Part shown: one piece after another, positions 17,268-28,149 of the stretch
Layout: each line of letters opens with the position of its first letter
Position numbering within the stretch: position 1 is the stretch's first letter
DNA from: Salticus scenicus
Lineage: Eukaryota > Arthropoda > Arachnida > Araneae > Salticidae
DNA length: 64,000 nucleotides
Direction of reading: 5' to 3'
Assembly: GCA_963930645.1 (NCBI GenBank)
Contig: CAWVNO010000530.1
Span: forward strand, 186,001 to 250,000
Notes under the pieces: model-generated
Told to the model about the DNA's origin: nothing
The model's database searches: none
Seen by the model: the letters and a program-made list of their open reading frames with translations, nothing else
Position numbers and translations under genes: made by a program

Positions 17268-18032
17268 TTAAACCCAACTGTAGTATTTTCTAGCCTCTGT
17301 ATTTATAAGGCTGTAGCATTTTCCATCTCTCAAATTGACGTTCGATTTGACAACGACTATGCCATGCCGTTTTCTAATTCTTGGATCTTCAAAGCCAGCA
17401 GTTTTTAATTTAGGCCGTACCACGAAATCTATCTTCGGTGGAGGCTTCCAGGCACGATAAGTTGTTACGTTGGACTCTGGAGATTTTGGTAGCGGGCTTA
17501 ATAGCTTTGGTACTTTAAAATAAATCATCTCTGACATGGGTATTGAAATTTGAACTGGAACTTGAACAGATTTAGAAGCTGGAACTGGAACTGGAACTTG
17601 AACAGATTTAGAAGCTGGAACTGGAACTGGAACTTGAACAGATTTAAAAGCTGGAACTGGAACTGGAACTTGAACTTGAACTGGAACTGGAACTGGAACT
17701 TGAACAGATTTAGAAGCTGGAACTGGAACTTGAACTTGAACTTGAACTTGAACTGGAACTTGAACAAATTTAGAAACTGGAACTGGAACTGGAACTTGAA
17801 CAGATTTAGAAGCTGGAACTGGAACTGGAACTGGAACTGGAACGAGTTTAGATTTGAAAACTGGAGATGGTCTGGAAACTGGTTTTGGAGTTGGCATGGA
17901 CATGTCTCGATTATAATTGCATAATAACTCGAGAGAAAGACGAGAAGTATTCAAGACATTCCATCCAGGCTTTACGGCATAGTCATAATCAAATCGCTCG
18001 TCGGTCAGAGAGTCGAAAGAAAACATTTCCAT
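17268..18032 (-). CDS. Pro-Val/Gln-Val repeat protein G (254 aa)
   Basis: Three parts. The N-terminus (1-60), MEMFSFDSLTDERFDYDY, is acidic and aromatic. Residues 63-161 are a low-complexity PVPVPV/QVQV tract broken by ASKSVQV spacers near 74, 106, 129, 140 and 152. A basic C-terminus (about 162-254) includes WKPPPKIDFVVRPKLK and ends YYSWV. The DNA of the tract is a hexamer array (GGAACT/GGAACC type on the plus strand), so length variation by slippage is expected. Such extended tracts often act as rigid linkers or SH3/WW-binding regions, but there is no evidence for either. No signal peptide or membrane helix. The start ATG at 18032 lies about 50 bp from TATAAATA and the stop 15 bp before the hairpin module. 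I do not recognise a family. Confidence 0.68.
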   Translation of the reverse strand: MEMFSFDSLTDERFDYDYAVKPGWNVLNTSRLSLELLCNYNRDMSMPTPKPVSRPSPVFKSKLVPVPVPVPVPASKSVQVPVPVPVSKFVQVPVQVQVQVQVPVPASKSVQVPVPVPVQVQVPVPVPAFKSVQVPVPVPASKSVQVPVPVPASKSVQVPVQISIPMSEMIYFKVPKLLSPLPKSPESNVTTYRAWKPPPKIDFVVRPKLKTAGFEDPRIRKRHGIVVVKSNVNLRDGKCYSLINTEARKYYSWV

Positions 18033-18079
18033 TTTGAAAAACAGAGGCTCAGAATGAATAAGCTGAGGCGAGAGGCTCG

Positions 18080-18088
18080 TATTTATAC
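18080..18088 (-). promoter_or_regulatory. TATA box of gene G
   Basis: TATAAATA on the minus strand, about 50 bp before the ATG at 18032. The region behind it (18090-18330) holds GACAGGATGAC and TTTACATAATATCCTGCC. Confidence 0.55.
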
Positions 18089-18429
18089 TCTGGCAAGCGG
18101 ATGCGTGAGATCTGATAAGCGGTTCTGAGAAACGACATCAGTAATACTATATAAGGCTCGACAGGATGACTTTTTATAGATTAGAGAGGCTTGACGCATC
18201 TATAAATAACTTATCACGTCCTGTTTTTGAGGAAACGGTTTACATAATATCCTGCCAATTTGTTCTAGAAGAATTTTATCGGATCATCTTGAAGGCTTCA
18301 AGCGACAAACTAATTTTCTAAAAATTTTAACAGATGAGAGATATGACCGTTGCTGGCAAAGATCGAGATAGAATGAGGAGGTGGCAAGTCAGCGATCCTA
18401 TATATAGAGGAGATAATCAACCAACTGTG

Positions 18430-18470
<41 letters not shown>

Positions 18471-18500
18471 TGAAAAAAAAAAAAAAAAAAAAATTCTTTG

Positions 18501-18535
<35 letters not shown>

Positions 18536-18616
18536 ATTCTGTCTGTGACAGAATTTAGTTTAGTACGACAGGACTATTGCTACGCCTACACCCAATATTA
18601 AAGGGAAACTATTAGA

Positions 18617-19506
18617 GACTTAAGCATTAGAATGTAGACATTAGAAATTCAACATAGGCTATTAGAGACTTAAACATTAGAATGTATACATTAGAAATTC
18701 AACATAGGCTATTAGAGACTTAAACATTAGAATGTATACATTAGAAATTCAACATAGGCTATTAGAGGCTTAAACATTAGAATATAGACATTAGAAATTC
18801 AACATAGGCTATTAGAGGCTTAAACATTAGAATGTAGACATTAGAAATTCAACATAGGCTATTAGAGGCTTAAACATTAGAATGTAGACATTAGAAATTC
18901 AACATAGGCTATTAGAGACTTAAACATTAGAATGTAGACATTAGAAATTCAACATAGGCTATTAGAGACTTAAACATTAGAATGTAGACATTAGAAATTC
19001 AACATAGGCTATTAGAGACTTAAACATTAGAATGTATACATTAGAAATTCAACATAGGCTATTAGAGACTTAAACATTAGAATGTATACATTAGAAATTC
19101 AACATAGGCTATTAGAGGCTTAAACATTAGAATATAGACATTAGAAATTCAACATAGGCTATTAGAGGCTTAAACATTAGAATGTAGACGTTAGAAATTC
19201 AACATAGGCTATTAGAGGCTTAAACATTAGAATGTAGACATTAGAAATTCAACATAGGCTATTAGAGACTTAAACATTAGAATGTAGACATTAGAAATTC
19301 AACATAGGCTATTAGAGACTTAAACATTAGAATGTAGACATTAGAAATTCAACATAGGCTATTAGAGACTTAAACATTAGAATGTAGACATTAGAAATTC
19401 AACATAGGCTATTAGAAACTTAAACATTAGAAATTAAACATAGACCATTGGAAACTCAACATGAAGACATTAGAAAGTCAACATAGGCTATTAGAAACTT
19501 AAGGCC
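18617..19506. repeat. 50-bp minisatellite, second copy
   Basis: Same 16 units in the same order as 541-1430, including the single-base variant of unit 12. The array was therefore copied with no gain or loss of units, which speaks for a very recent duplication or one molecule read twice. Confidence 0.9.
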
Positions 19507-19776
19507 CTGAAGATATTAGGAAAAACTAAAACTTCATAAGGTAATCTGTAAAAACGAATAAACCACATTTAAGAAATAAAATTGTTGCTTCGAAATTTTT
19601 GCCTCTTCAATTTTAAAAACATAAAAGTTCTTTCAAATTGGACAGAATATTTAAAGACGAGTAACAAAACTAAATGGTAACATTATAAATAATTAGTATT
19701 TTTGGCCAAATCTAGGTGATACACCACAAACGGTGACATCACAAAATCACTGTCTGAAAACAATAGTCCTGTCGTA

Positions 19777-19812
<36 letters not shown>

Positions 19813-19817
19813 CTTTG

Positions 19818-19848
<31 letters not shown>

Positions 19849-20435
19849 TTTTTTTTTTTTTCATAGTTGGTTGGTTGATTATATCCTCTATATATAGGAT
19901 CGCTGACTTGCTACCTCCTCATTGTGTCTCGACATTTGCCAGCAACGGTCGTCTAGTCACTATGCCTAGTTGAAAAATTGAAAATTTTAACAGATGAGAG
20001 ATATGACCGTTGCTGGCAAAGATCTAGATAGAATGAGGAGGTGGCACGTCAGCGATCCTATATATAGAGAAGATTATCAACCAACCAACCAACTGTGAAA
20101 AAAAAAAAAAAAAAAAAAAAATTTTTTTCCAAAGATTTTTTTTTTTTTTTTTTTTTTTTCCAAAGAATTTTTTTTTTTTTTTTTTTTTCATAGTTGGTTG
20201 GTTGATTATATCCTCTATATATAGGATCGCTGACTTGCTACCTCCTCATTGTGTCTCGACATTTGCCAGCAACGGTCGTCTAGTCACTATGCCTAGTTGA
20301 AAAATTGAAAATTTTAACAGATGAGAGATATGACCGTTGCTGGCAAAGATCTAGATAGAATGAGGAGGTGGCACGTCAGCGATCCTATATATAGAGAAGA
20401 TTATCAACCAACCAACCAACTGTGAAAAAAAAAAA

Positions 20436-20500
<65 letters not shown>

Positions 20501-20953
20501 GCACAGTTGGTTGGTTGGTTGAATTCATTCTATATAAATAGCCGACTCTTCTCCAATCAGTCTTCTTCTGTCCCAGTAAATCTATCCATTGTTAGATCCT
20601 GCCGGCTTTAGAACGATATGCTATCTCTAGCTTAGCCATGGAACGTTTCTAATTTATGTCTGGCAGATTAACAATACGCTATCTTAGCCTGTTTCTAATC
20701 TATTCAAACTTTTTACGATGATTAAGTATCGCGAGTCAAATTTATTTTGGCGTACCTTGAATCGCTACCGAAAAAATGGATGTCTCTAATATAGGTATAG
20801 GCTACGTGAGCGATTCGTTCAGGATATAATCGAGGAACGTACTGCTAGAGGATAAGACACACATTTTTGGCTTGAAACAAATCATGGTACCGCTGTCGGA
20901 AAAAGTACGGTTTATTAAAGACATTTTACATAAGAGACATCATTGAGTTTGAA

Positions 20954-21046
20954 ATAAAATATTTTTTTATCTGTATTTAAACATGCAGACATTTCCGCGA
21001 AGCGGAAATGTCTGCTTGTTTAAATACAGATAAAAAAATATTTTAT
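20954..21046. repeat. 93-bp palindrome, second copy
   Basis: Identical to 2877-2969 as far as read. Confidence 0.85.
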
Positions 21047-22253
21047 GTTATTATATTTTATAAAAACCCATGATCTATTCTGATTTCATGAAAACCTGCA
21101 ACATCTTGTCATTTGTCAGACAAAAGTCTATAAAAATCTTGTTTTCAAAGCCAATATTGTATAAATTACGTTATGCCATTCTATTTTTAAGAAAACGGGT
21201 TTCGGTATCACGGAGCTGGTTTATGCATGACCTTACAGTAGAAGAAATAAATTCCACTCCCACCCACCCTAATAGATATACTATATATATACTATATATA
21301 TAGACTGCAGCGCCATCTACAATGATTGGATAAAAAAATATAACTTTAGAAACCAACTGTGAAATATTTACATATCTAGCTTAGCCCTTAAAAAATTTAA
21401 ATTTTACACAAAAAATTAAAATTTTAAACGAAAAAATTAAATTTATACACTCAGATCTCTTAAATTTATCTATAGAGTCTGTATATTTTACCAAGATTCA
21501 TATTTATCTTATAGAGAAGCCATATCCCTTCAAATCGTTACGATATTGGTACTCTATCTCTAGCTTAGCCATTAAAATTTTTAAATTTTACACAAAAAAG
21601 TTAAAATTTTAAACGAAAATTTTAGACTCAGATTTCTTAAATTTATCTATAGATATTTTATCAAGATACATAATTATCTTATAGAGAAGCCATATCCCTT
21701 GAAAATTACAAATTCAAAATATTTTACAGATACTGTTGTTGGCAGACGTCGAGACAAAATGAGATGTGGGTACGCTAGCCATCCTATATATAGGACACAC
21801 GAAAAAAACTAATGTTCAATAAATGAGGTTAGTTCCGTTAAGTTATAGATTCTGCTCCGTCCTTGAAGATGTGTTCAAGGTCACACAATAAAAAAATAAA
21901 AAAAAAAAAAAAAAAAAAAAATTTTTTTTTTTTTTTTTTTTTTTTCAAGGTCGTTGGATTTCTTGTGGGCGTGGCTTCATCCCATCTATATATATATAGA
22001 GAGATAAACTCGCTTACGTATCCAAACCGTCATTGTCCAGTCATGTCTCTGTTGGCTTAGTTATTTTTATCTATACATTTAAATTGATACCATTTTATCT
22101 CGTTTTCCAGAGTCTTAAATTTAATTTCTACAATATTGGCTTATTATAGTTTATATGTTTAAATAGTCTTCATGCTATCCTGATAATCTCTTCGATACTA
22201 GCTTAAATAGATTTTTTTATAAATTTAATATCAAAGTCTCAAATTAAACCCGT

Positions 22254-22350
22254 CCAATATTGGCACTATATCTATCGCAAAAAAATGGGTCGAACGAGGT
22301 GTCAAAGACAGAAATTCTGCCATGAGACACCTCGTTCGACCCATTTTTTT
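22254..22350 (-). terminator. 3' hairpin module of gene A, second copy
   Basis: Stem 22279-22303 with 22326-22350 and CCAATATTGG at 22254-22263; identical to copy 1. Confidence 0.7.
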
Positions 22351-22366
22351 ACTCTCATTTGAAAGA

Positions 22367-22897
22367 TCAACATAAGCTCTCTATTTGTTGCTCATTAGAT
22401 AGCCTCCTGATGGTCATCTTCAACGGTCCGGTCATTTGAGATTTGTATAAGTCATAGTCCTCATACTCAAGCTCAAAAAATTTCCTCACCTGTAGTTGGT
22501 ATGCGGCAAGGAAGTCTTCGAACTTGGTACGGGACCTTTCGACAAATCGAACACCAATGGCTTTCACGAAGCTGAGCTTCATGTTAGCCTGGTATTTCAC
22601 CATGGCCGAACCATCGAACATTTCATCAAATTCCTGTTCGCCCATGAACCCTTTCAAATGATGTTTGGCTTCGCTAATGGAGAAGATTCTCGTCTTAGCG
22701 AGCCATTTAGGTAAATCGATTTTAGGGTCCATCACATCTCGGACGGTGAGGCCTGCATATTTTTCGGCAAATTTTAGATCTAGAGGGTGCCTCGAATAAA
22801 TAGCCAGGTCCTCAGCCCGGACAAACAGGGTGCCATCAGTGGCCATCAGGCATTTAAAGGCAACGCCATAAGCATAATTTTTTACATGGAAAAACAT
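22367..22897 (-). CDS. BRO-N/KilA-N-like protein A, second copy (176 aa)
   Basis: Protein identical to that of 4290-4820. The TATA box lies at 22975-22984 and the hairpin module is intact, so both copies look equally functional. Identity at the protein level with full regulatory flanks means no sign of decay. Confidence 0.72.
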   Translation of the reverse strand: MFFHVKNYAYGVAFKCLMATDGTLFVRAEDLAIYSRHPLDLKFAEKYAGLTVRDVMDPKIDLPKWLAKTRIFSISEAKHHLKGFMGEQEFDEMFDGSAMVKYQANMKLSFVKAIGVRFVERSRTKFEDFLAAYQLQVRKFFELEYEDYDLYKSQMTGPLKMTIRRLSNEQQIESLC

Positions 22898-23795
22898 GAC
22901 TGACAGAGAGCTAATGTATCTAAGCAGCTAGTAGAGAGATCGACTAGCAATTGAAGAGCTCTCGCTGGACACTCGTATATATACCCGGACAGGATCTGAT
23001 AGTAAATTTCTACGAACCGCTTATCAAGAGGAAAGGCTTGCATAATATCCTGTCTCTTGAGCAATTTTTATCGATCTGATTATAACCGGGCTTCCTGCAT
23101 CCTGAGGAAAGGCTTACATAATATCCTGTCAACACTTCTCGAAAAATCTTTTTATAGAGATCTGATTGTAATTTTAATCGAAGCCGCTTATCAAGCATCC
23201 TGTCAATAGTTTCTCGAAAATCTTTTTATAGAGATCAGATCATAATAACTGGCTTGGCTACACTTAACCTTTAAAAATTTTAAATTTTACATAAAAAATG
23301 TAAATTTTAAATGAAAAAATTAAATTTTTAAACTCAGATCCCTTAAATTTAGCTATTGAGTCTGTATATTTTAACAAGATTCATATTTATCTTATAGCTA
23401 AGCCATATCCCTTGAAAATTACAATCGGTACGCATTCAATGTTGGCTTGGCTACACTTAGTCTTTAAAAATTTTAAATTTTACATACAAATTTTAAATGA
23501 AAAAAATTAAATTTTTAAATTCAGATCCCTTAAATTTAGCTATCGAGTCTGTATATTTTACCAAGTTTCATATTTATCTTATAGCTAAGCCATATCCCTT
23601 GAAAAATTAGAGATCAGATTATAATGACCGCCACACTTAGTCTTTAAAAATTTTAAATTTTACACAGTAAATTTTAAATGAAACAATTAAATTTTTAAAT
23701 TCAGATACCTTAAATTTGTCTATAGATATTTTATCAAAATTATCTTATAGCTAAGCCATATCCCTTGAAAATTACAAGTTCAAATCGGTACGCAT

Positions 23796-23889
23796 CCAAT
23801 GTTGGCACTCTATCTATCGCAAAAAAATGGGCCGAGCGAAGCCTCAATGACTTATGTCATGAGAGGCTTCGCTCGACCCATTTTTTTGC
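23796..23889 (-). terminator. 3' hairpin module of gene B, second copy
   Basis: Stem 23819-23845 with 23863-23889, distal CCAATGTTGG at 23796-23805; same as copy 1. Confidence 0.7.
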
Positions 23890-23903
23890 ACCTCGTCCTG
23901 ATC

Positions 23904-24449
23904 TTAAGACGAGGATTTATAAAAGTAGGGTTTGTTTCCCACCAAAACTTTAATTTTTTTGGGGAAATACCCTAGCTCCAAGTCTCCGTACCTCTCTCCG
24001 AAGACATAGCTATCCATCGGTACAGATTGCAGGTAAGAGTCCATAGATATTTTCAAATCAGATATAAAACTCTCCATGGTAGCATTTGAAGAGCTAATGG
24101 ATGCTATCTTGATACGTATGGGCCTTCTGATGTTGAACGTACACTCTATCGGCGACAGAATCTCGATAGGCCCCTGAAATAAGGATTGAAATTCGCCTGG
24201 ATGCATATCCAACAGCGTGTTGGCATCTTCCAATCCAAAAATACGTGTCTTGGCTAGAGACGGAGGCAGGCTCAAGCCCTCGGGAGCGATGTCAGTCACT
24301 GTAAGATGGCATAAGTTTAAAACGCCAGAAGGATTTTGATAGCCCATGGTACGAGCTACGTCTGAACCTTTGATAAAAATTTCACCGTCAAAAGTCAAAA
24401 AACAAGTAAATTTCACGTTTAACTCTTCAGCTAAAATTTGAAATATCAT
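23904..24449 (-). CDS. BRO-N/KilA-N-like protein B, second copy (181 aa)
   Basis: Protein identical to that of 5827-6372, with BRO-N-like motifs at residues 20-37 and 65-80. It is divergent from the second copy of gene C across the same 352-bp promoter region (24450-24801). Confidence 0.78.
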   Translation of the reverse strand: MIFQILAEELNVKFTCFLTFDGEIFIKGSDVARTMGYQNPSGVLNLCHLTVTDIAPEGLSLPPSLAKTRIFGLEDANTLLDMHPGEFQSLFQGPIEILSPIECTFNIRRPIRIKIASISSSNATMESFISDLKISMDSYLQSVPMDSYVFGERYGDLELGYFPKKIKVLVGNKPYFYKSSS

Positions 24450-24801
24450 TTTGGAGCTTTTAGAATATCAAGCAGTCAGAATGAAATGTCTCGTCCAGCA
24501 GCCTGTATTTATACTAGCAGCAATCTCTATTTCTATCTAAATTTCTTATCGACATCCTCTGACGCACATCCTCTTACGCACGTCCTGTAGATTATGCAAG
24601 ATCCCGCTCAAACGACAAATTAATTCTAAAAATAAGTTTATCGCGTCCTAAGGATTACATAATATCCTGTCAACAGCTAGAAGAATTTTATCAGAAGGTC
24701 ACGTTTTCTAAGAAAGCTTGCTAAAATTAGGTCGCGAATCGGGTATATATACGAGCTGCCTCTAAGAGCCTGCATCATTTTGACTTCTGTTGCATTAAAT
24801 C

Positions 24802-25347
24802 ATGCTATTCACAATTGAACATCCACAGCTGGATGCTAAAATCTTATTCGTAGTCTCTGCGGATGGACTTTTGTTCGTCAGGGCCTCTGATGTGGCCAAG
24901 CTGATGGGTAAGGGTAGTGCATACGTAAAAAAAACTACCAAGCTAAAGGTGAGGGACCTCGTTTACAAAAGGTTCAGGATACCTGTCTCTTTAGCTAATA
25001 CCTGGGTGTATCCAATAGAAGAGATTCATTTCGGAGATGCGCTGTCGACCATGGGTTTTGAGGCCATGATGAAATCTGCTAAGATTGACATCTTAGATCC
25101 TATAGTGCCAACTGCATGCATCCATAAAGCAGTCAGAATTCGGATCGTGAGGAATTCTGATGTCTTCATAGATGAATTCTTAAAGGATTTCATAGAAAGA
25201 ACCAAGCTGTTCTATGATGGAGACCACGATGATGACCCTCGCCTACACGAAGATAGATTTGAGACTATTTCTTGGACAGACACCCCTCCGTCCAAAATCA
25301 AAGTCTTCGTGGGGAATCGATCTCGCTGGTATAAACTGATGCCTTAG
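24802..25347 (+). CDS. BRO-N/KilA-N-like protein C, second copy (181 aa)
   Basis: Protein identical to that of 6725-7270. The one base difference (CTC to CTG at codon 10, position 24831) is silent. TATA box at 24743-24752; hairpin module at 25366-25440 with CCAATATTGG at 25453-25462. Confidence 0.78.
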   Translation: MLFTIEHPQLDAKILFVVSADGLLFVRASDVAKLMGKGSAYVKKTTKLKVRDLVYKRFRIPVSLANTWVYPIEEIHFGDALSTMGFEAMMKSAKIDILDPIVPTACIHKAVRIRIVRNSDVFIDEFLKDFIERTKLFYDGDHDDDPRLHEDRFETISWTDTPPSKIKVFVGNRSRWYKLMP

Positions 25348-25365
25348 AGATTTAAATTGGAGGGG

Positions 25366-25462
25366 GCAAAAAAATGGGCCGAACGAAGCGTCTCATGGCA
25401 GATTTCTGTCATTGACGCTTCGTTCGGCCCATTTTTTTGCGACGGTAGTAAGCCAATATTGG
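25366..25462 (+). terminator. 3' hairpin module of gene C, second copy
   Basis: Perfect stem 25366-25392 with 25414-25440, as in copy 1. Confidence 0.75.
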
Positions 25463-25926
25463 ATGGGTACAAATTGAGACTTTGAATGGGGTCTCTGAGA
25501 TAGATAATATTAATATTTCAATATTGAAACGATACTAATGCCTTTGAATCTGAGATAGCTAATGTCTTTGACTCTGAGATAGAAATTTACAATATTGAAT
25601 AAGGACATTTTTTAAATGAATGCCGTACCAATATTGAATATATTTTTTAACGATTCGATAAACAAATAATATATTTAAATGAAATATTTATATAGTCAAT
25701 CTGAAGGCAGGATATTGCATAACTCATTTTCTACGAAAACAGGATGAGATAAGGCTTTTTATAGAATAATTTATCGCTGGATATTGCATAACTCATTTGC
25801 AACGGACACGGAAACAGGATACTGAACACGGAAACAGGATGCAGTAAAGATATTTATAGACGCTGAAACAAATAAGTATTGCTGGACAATGATAGTGTAT
25901 ATACTTTAGCATGATATATGTGTTAA

Positions 25927-25956
25927 AAGAGTTAATCAACTAATCAACCAACCTTG

Positions 25957-25987
<31 letters not shown>

Positions 25988-26034
25988 TTTTTTTTTTTTT
26001 TTTTTTTTCAAGGTTGGTTGATTGGTTGATTGAC
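25927..26034. repeat. A-tract/T-tract palindrome, second copy
   Basis: Same as 7850-7957. Confidence 0.75.
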
Positions 26035-26480
26035 TCGAATTCATTCTTTATAAATAGCTGTACTCAAACCTTCATTCCTTCATTCTGTCTGAATCTCTTC
26101 TAGCATCAACCTTCTACTAAAACGCTCCTAACATTAAGATACTTTAGCATGATTGGTTGATTGGTTAATGTCTTTAAATCTGAGATAGAAATTTACAATA
26201 TTGAATAAGGGCATTTTTTAAATGAATGCTGTACCAATATTGAATATATTTTTTTAACGATTCGATAAACAAATAATATATTTTTAACTATTCGATAAAC
26301 AAATAATATATATATATTTTAACGATTCGATAAACAAATAAAATATTTAAATAATAAATATTTTATTATTAAAATAAAATATTTAAATAATATATTTAAA
26401 TTCTAAATATTTATTATTCGAACCGAACGTGAACAATTCTGGCGGGGTGGAGTTGCTCGAAGAATAAATCTGGCGACTGT

Positions 26481-26492
26481 ATAGAGTAGCGG
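26481..26492. other. Junction between the viral-like unit and arthropod DNA
   Basis: Unit sequence ends after CTGGCGACTGT at 26480. Twelve bases (ATAGAGTAGCGG) separate it from the TIR of the next element. ATAGAGTAG recurs at 39544-39552, just outside the other end of that element. Whether this is a biological integration point or an assembly join cannot be told from sequence alone. Confidence 0.6.
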
Positions 26493-26699
26493 TTACATCC
26501 AGACTGCAACGCTCGCTCGCTCGCAAGCGAGTGATCACAAATCCGAAATTTGTGATCGCCATGAATGTTTCATTACAAACGCAACAATTTCAGTCGCTCA
26601 CAAATGACGGCGGCTGATCGCAAGTTTGTGATTTCCGGTTTCGAATACATCGATTATTTTAAACGATAAACCGTAATGATTGGCTGAGAGAAACATGTG

Positions 26700-27460
26700 A
26701 CCTAGCATATGCTTGCGTTTTTGTTTATAATTATTTATTAACGTATCTGTGATTAAAAATACAAAAATGTAATTGTTTTCCTGGAAATGTCTCTCCCTGT
26801 GTATTATCAGAGGGAGATAAAATAAAAAATAAAAGGATATTCACACTTATATATGAAGTGTAATGCAGTTTTTGTTTAAAAAAAAAATTAGTTGAACTTT
26901 TTTTGTTATAGATTGTTTACATGCAGCTTTTTAAAATTTAGTTTAGAAATATTAATGTATTTGTATCTTTTATATTTTTAGCTTCAGAAAATTTATGTAT
27001 ACTCATAAACTAATCTAACATTTAATCCATATTTTAAGCATTTATTTAAAAAAAAAATTCTAAAGTTATTTTATTTGCATAGTACATGAAAACTAGCATT
27101 TATTTTAATTGTTTAGTAGCTAATTTTCAACAATTAAAAGCTTATAAAGCTTTTGCAAATTGATTTAATTTTGGATAAACTGTCAGGCTCTTTCATATTA
27201 TTTAATGACTAGGGACAAATGATATATTGCTTAATCATTTTTTAAAAAAAAAGGTTTATTATTATCGGTACTTTTCCATTTCGCTGGTGAAAATCTCACC
27301 AAACAAAAATGTTAATAATGCTGCAAATCTCGCCAAGCAAACTTTATTGATGACAACACACAGTTTACATAAAAAAAAAAAAAATACGTGTGGCACTCGA
27401 GGACTGCCGCGGTAAAGCTATTGCATAGCATTTTTTATCAACTTATGCAATTATAATTAT
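26700..27460. other. AT-rich interior, no gene
   Basis: Low-complexity AT-rich sequence with no ORF above about 60 codons that looks real. Confidence 0.4.
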
Positions 27461-27581
27461 TACTTTCTTCTATATGTAATATAGAGAAAGTATTGGATTC
27501 GTAAAAATTTTCGACCTCGGGTTTTTGATGGATTTACACGTTTTGAGAGCTGTAGAACACGATTTGACCCTTTTTAGAAAA

Positions 27582-27613
<32 letters not shown>

Positions 27614-28113
27614 AGTCTGTCTGTGTGTGTGTGTGTGTGTGACAAAATATTGTGGCAACTGTATCTCGGGAACTACTGCACAGAATTTCATACAAATTAG
27701 TATGTAGTTGCACCTTGACATAAATTAGTGCCTATCAACTTTTGGTAAAAATTGTCTTACAGGTTGCGTTGCCATCCCGCTTTTTCTAAATTTTTAACAT
27801 GGTGATATAGGACAAAATTTTGTATAAATATGCATAAAGAGAATTATTTTTTAGTAATCATTATGAAATTTACAAGAATTATTTATAATAGAGGTAGTCA
27901 ACTGGGGAAAAAATTTTGTATGCGTAGGAGCCTCGTGACCCCCCTGGGGGGGAAGATCCCCCTCGAGGGAAGTAAATTTTCAAGATGGGTATCTTTCGAA
28001 AGGTCTCGTCAATACCTTTAAAACGAATGGTTGAACTATAAATCTGTGATAATTTAAAACAAAGTTATCGATTTTTTTTTACTTTTAACAAAAAAAAAAC
28101 TTATAAAAAAAAT

Positions 28114-28149
<36 letters not shown>

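Larger units (their letters stand above)
1..18076. other. Full copy of the 18-kb tandem viral-like unit
   Basis: The sequence from base 1 reappears at base 18077 and stays nearly identical to 8403/26480, so 1-18076 is one complete unit of a head-to-tail array. The repeat boundary is arbitrary: the window opens inside the promoter of gene G, whose body would lie upstream of base 1, so the array may continue to the left. The unit has seven small genes (A-G), about 21% coding, set in repetitive AT-rich spacers. BRO-N-like genes, single-gene TATA boxes, compact intronless ORFs and hr-like palindromes point to a large-dsDNA-virus origin. No replication, capsid or packaging gene is visible. It could be an integrated virus fragment, a circular segment or satellite, or an assembled episome. 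Confidence 0.75.
18077..26480. other. Partial second copy of the 18-kb unit, ending at the junction
   Basis: Bases 18077-26480 repeat 1-8403. The offset is 18,076 up to the A-tract at 1703 (31 A) / 19779 (32 A) and 18,077 afterwards. Differences seen by eye are 5620 T / 23697 A, 5678 A / 23755 G, and 6754 C / 24831 G (silent in gene C). The match stops sharply after 26480, inside a degenerate noncoding repeat. Copy 1 continues with CTGATAGACC and copy 2 with ATAGAGTAGCGG. Confidence 0.9.

Noticed and set aside
17550..17924. Plus-strand Asn/Trp-rich ORF opposite gene G
   Set aside because: Antisense shadow of the hexamer repeat; no promoter or hairpin on that strand.
27583..27641. Coding ORFs over the CTGT/GT run
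   Set aside because: Microsatellite translation only.
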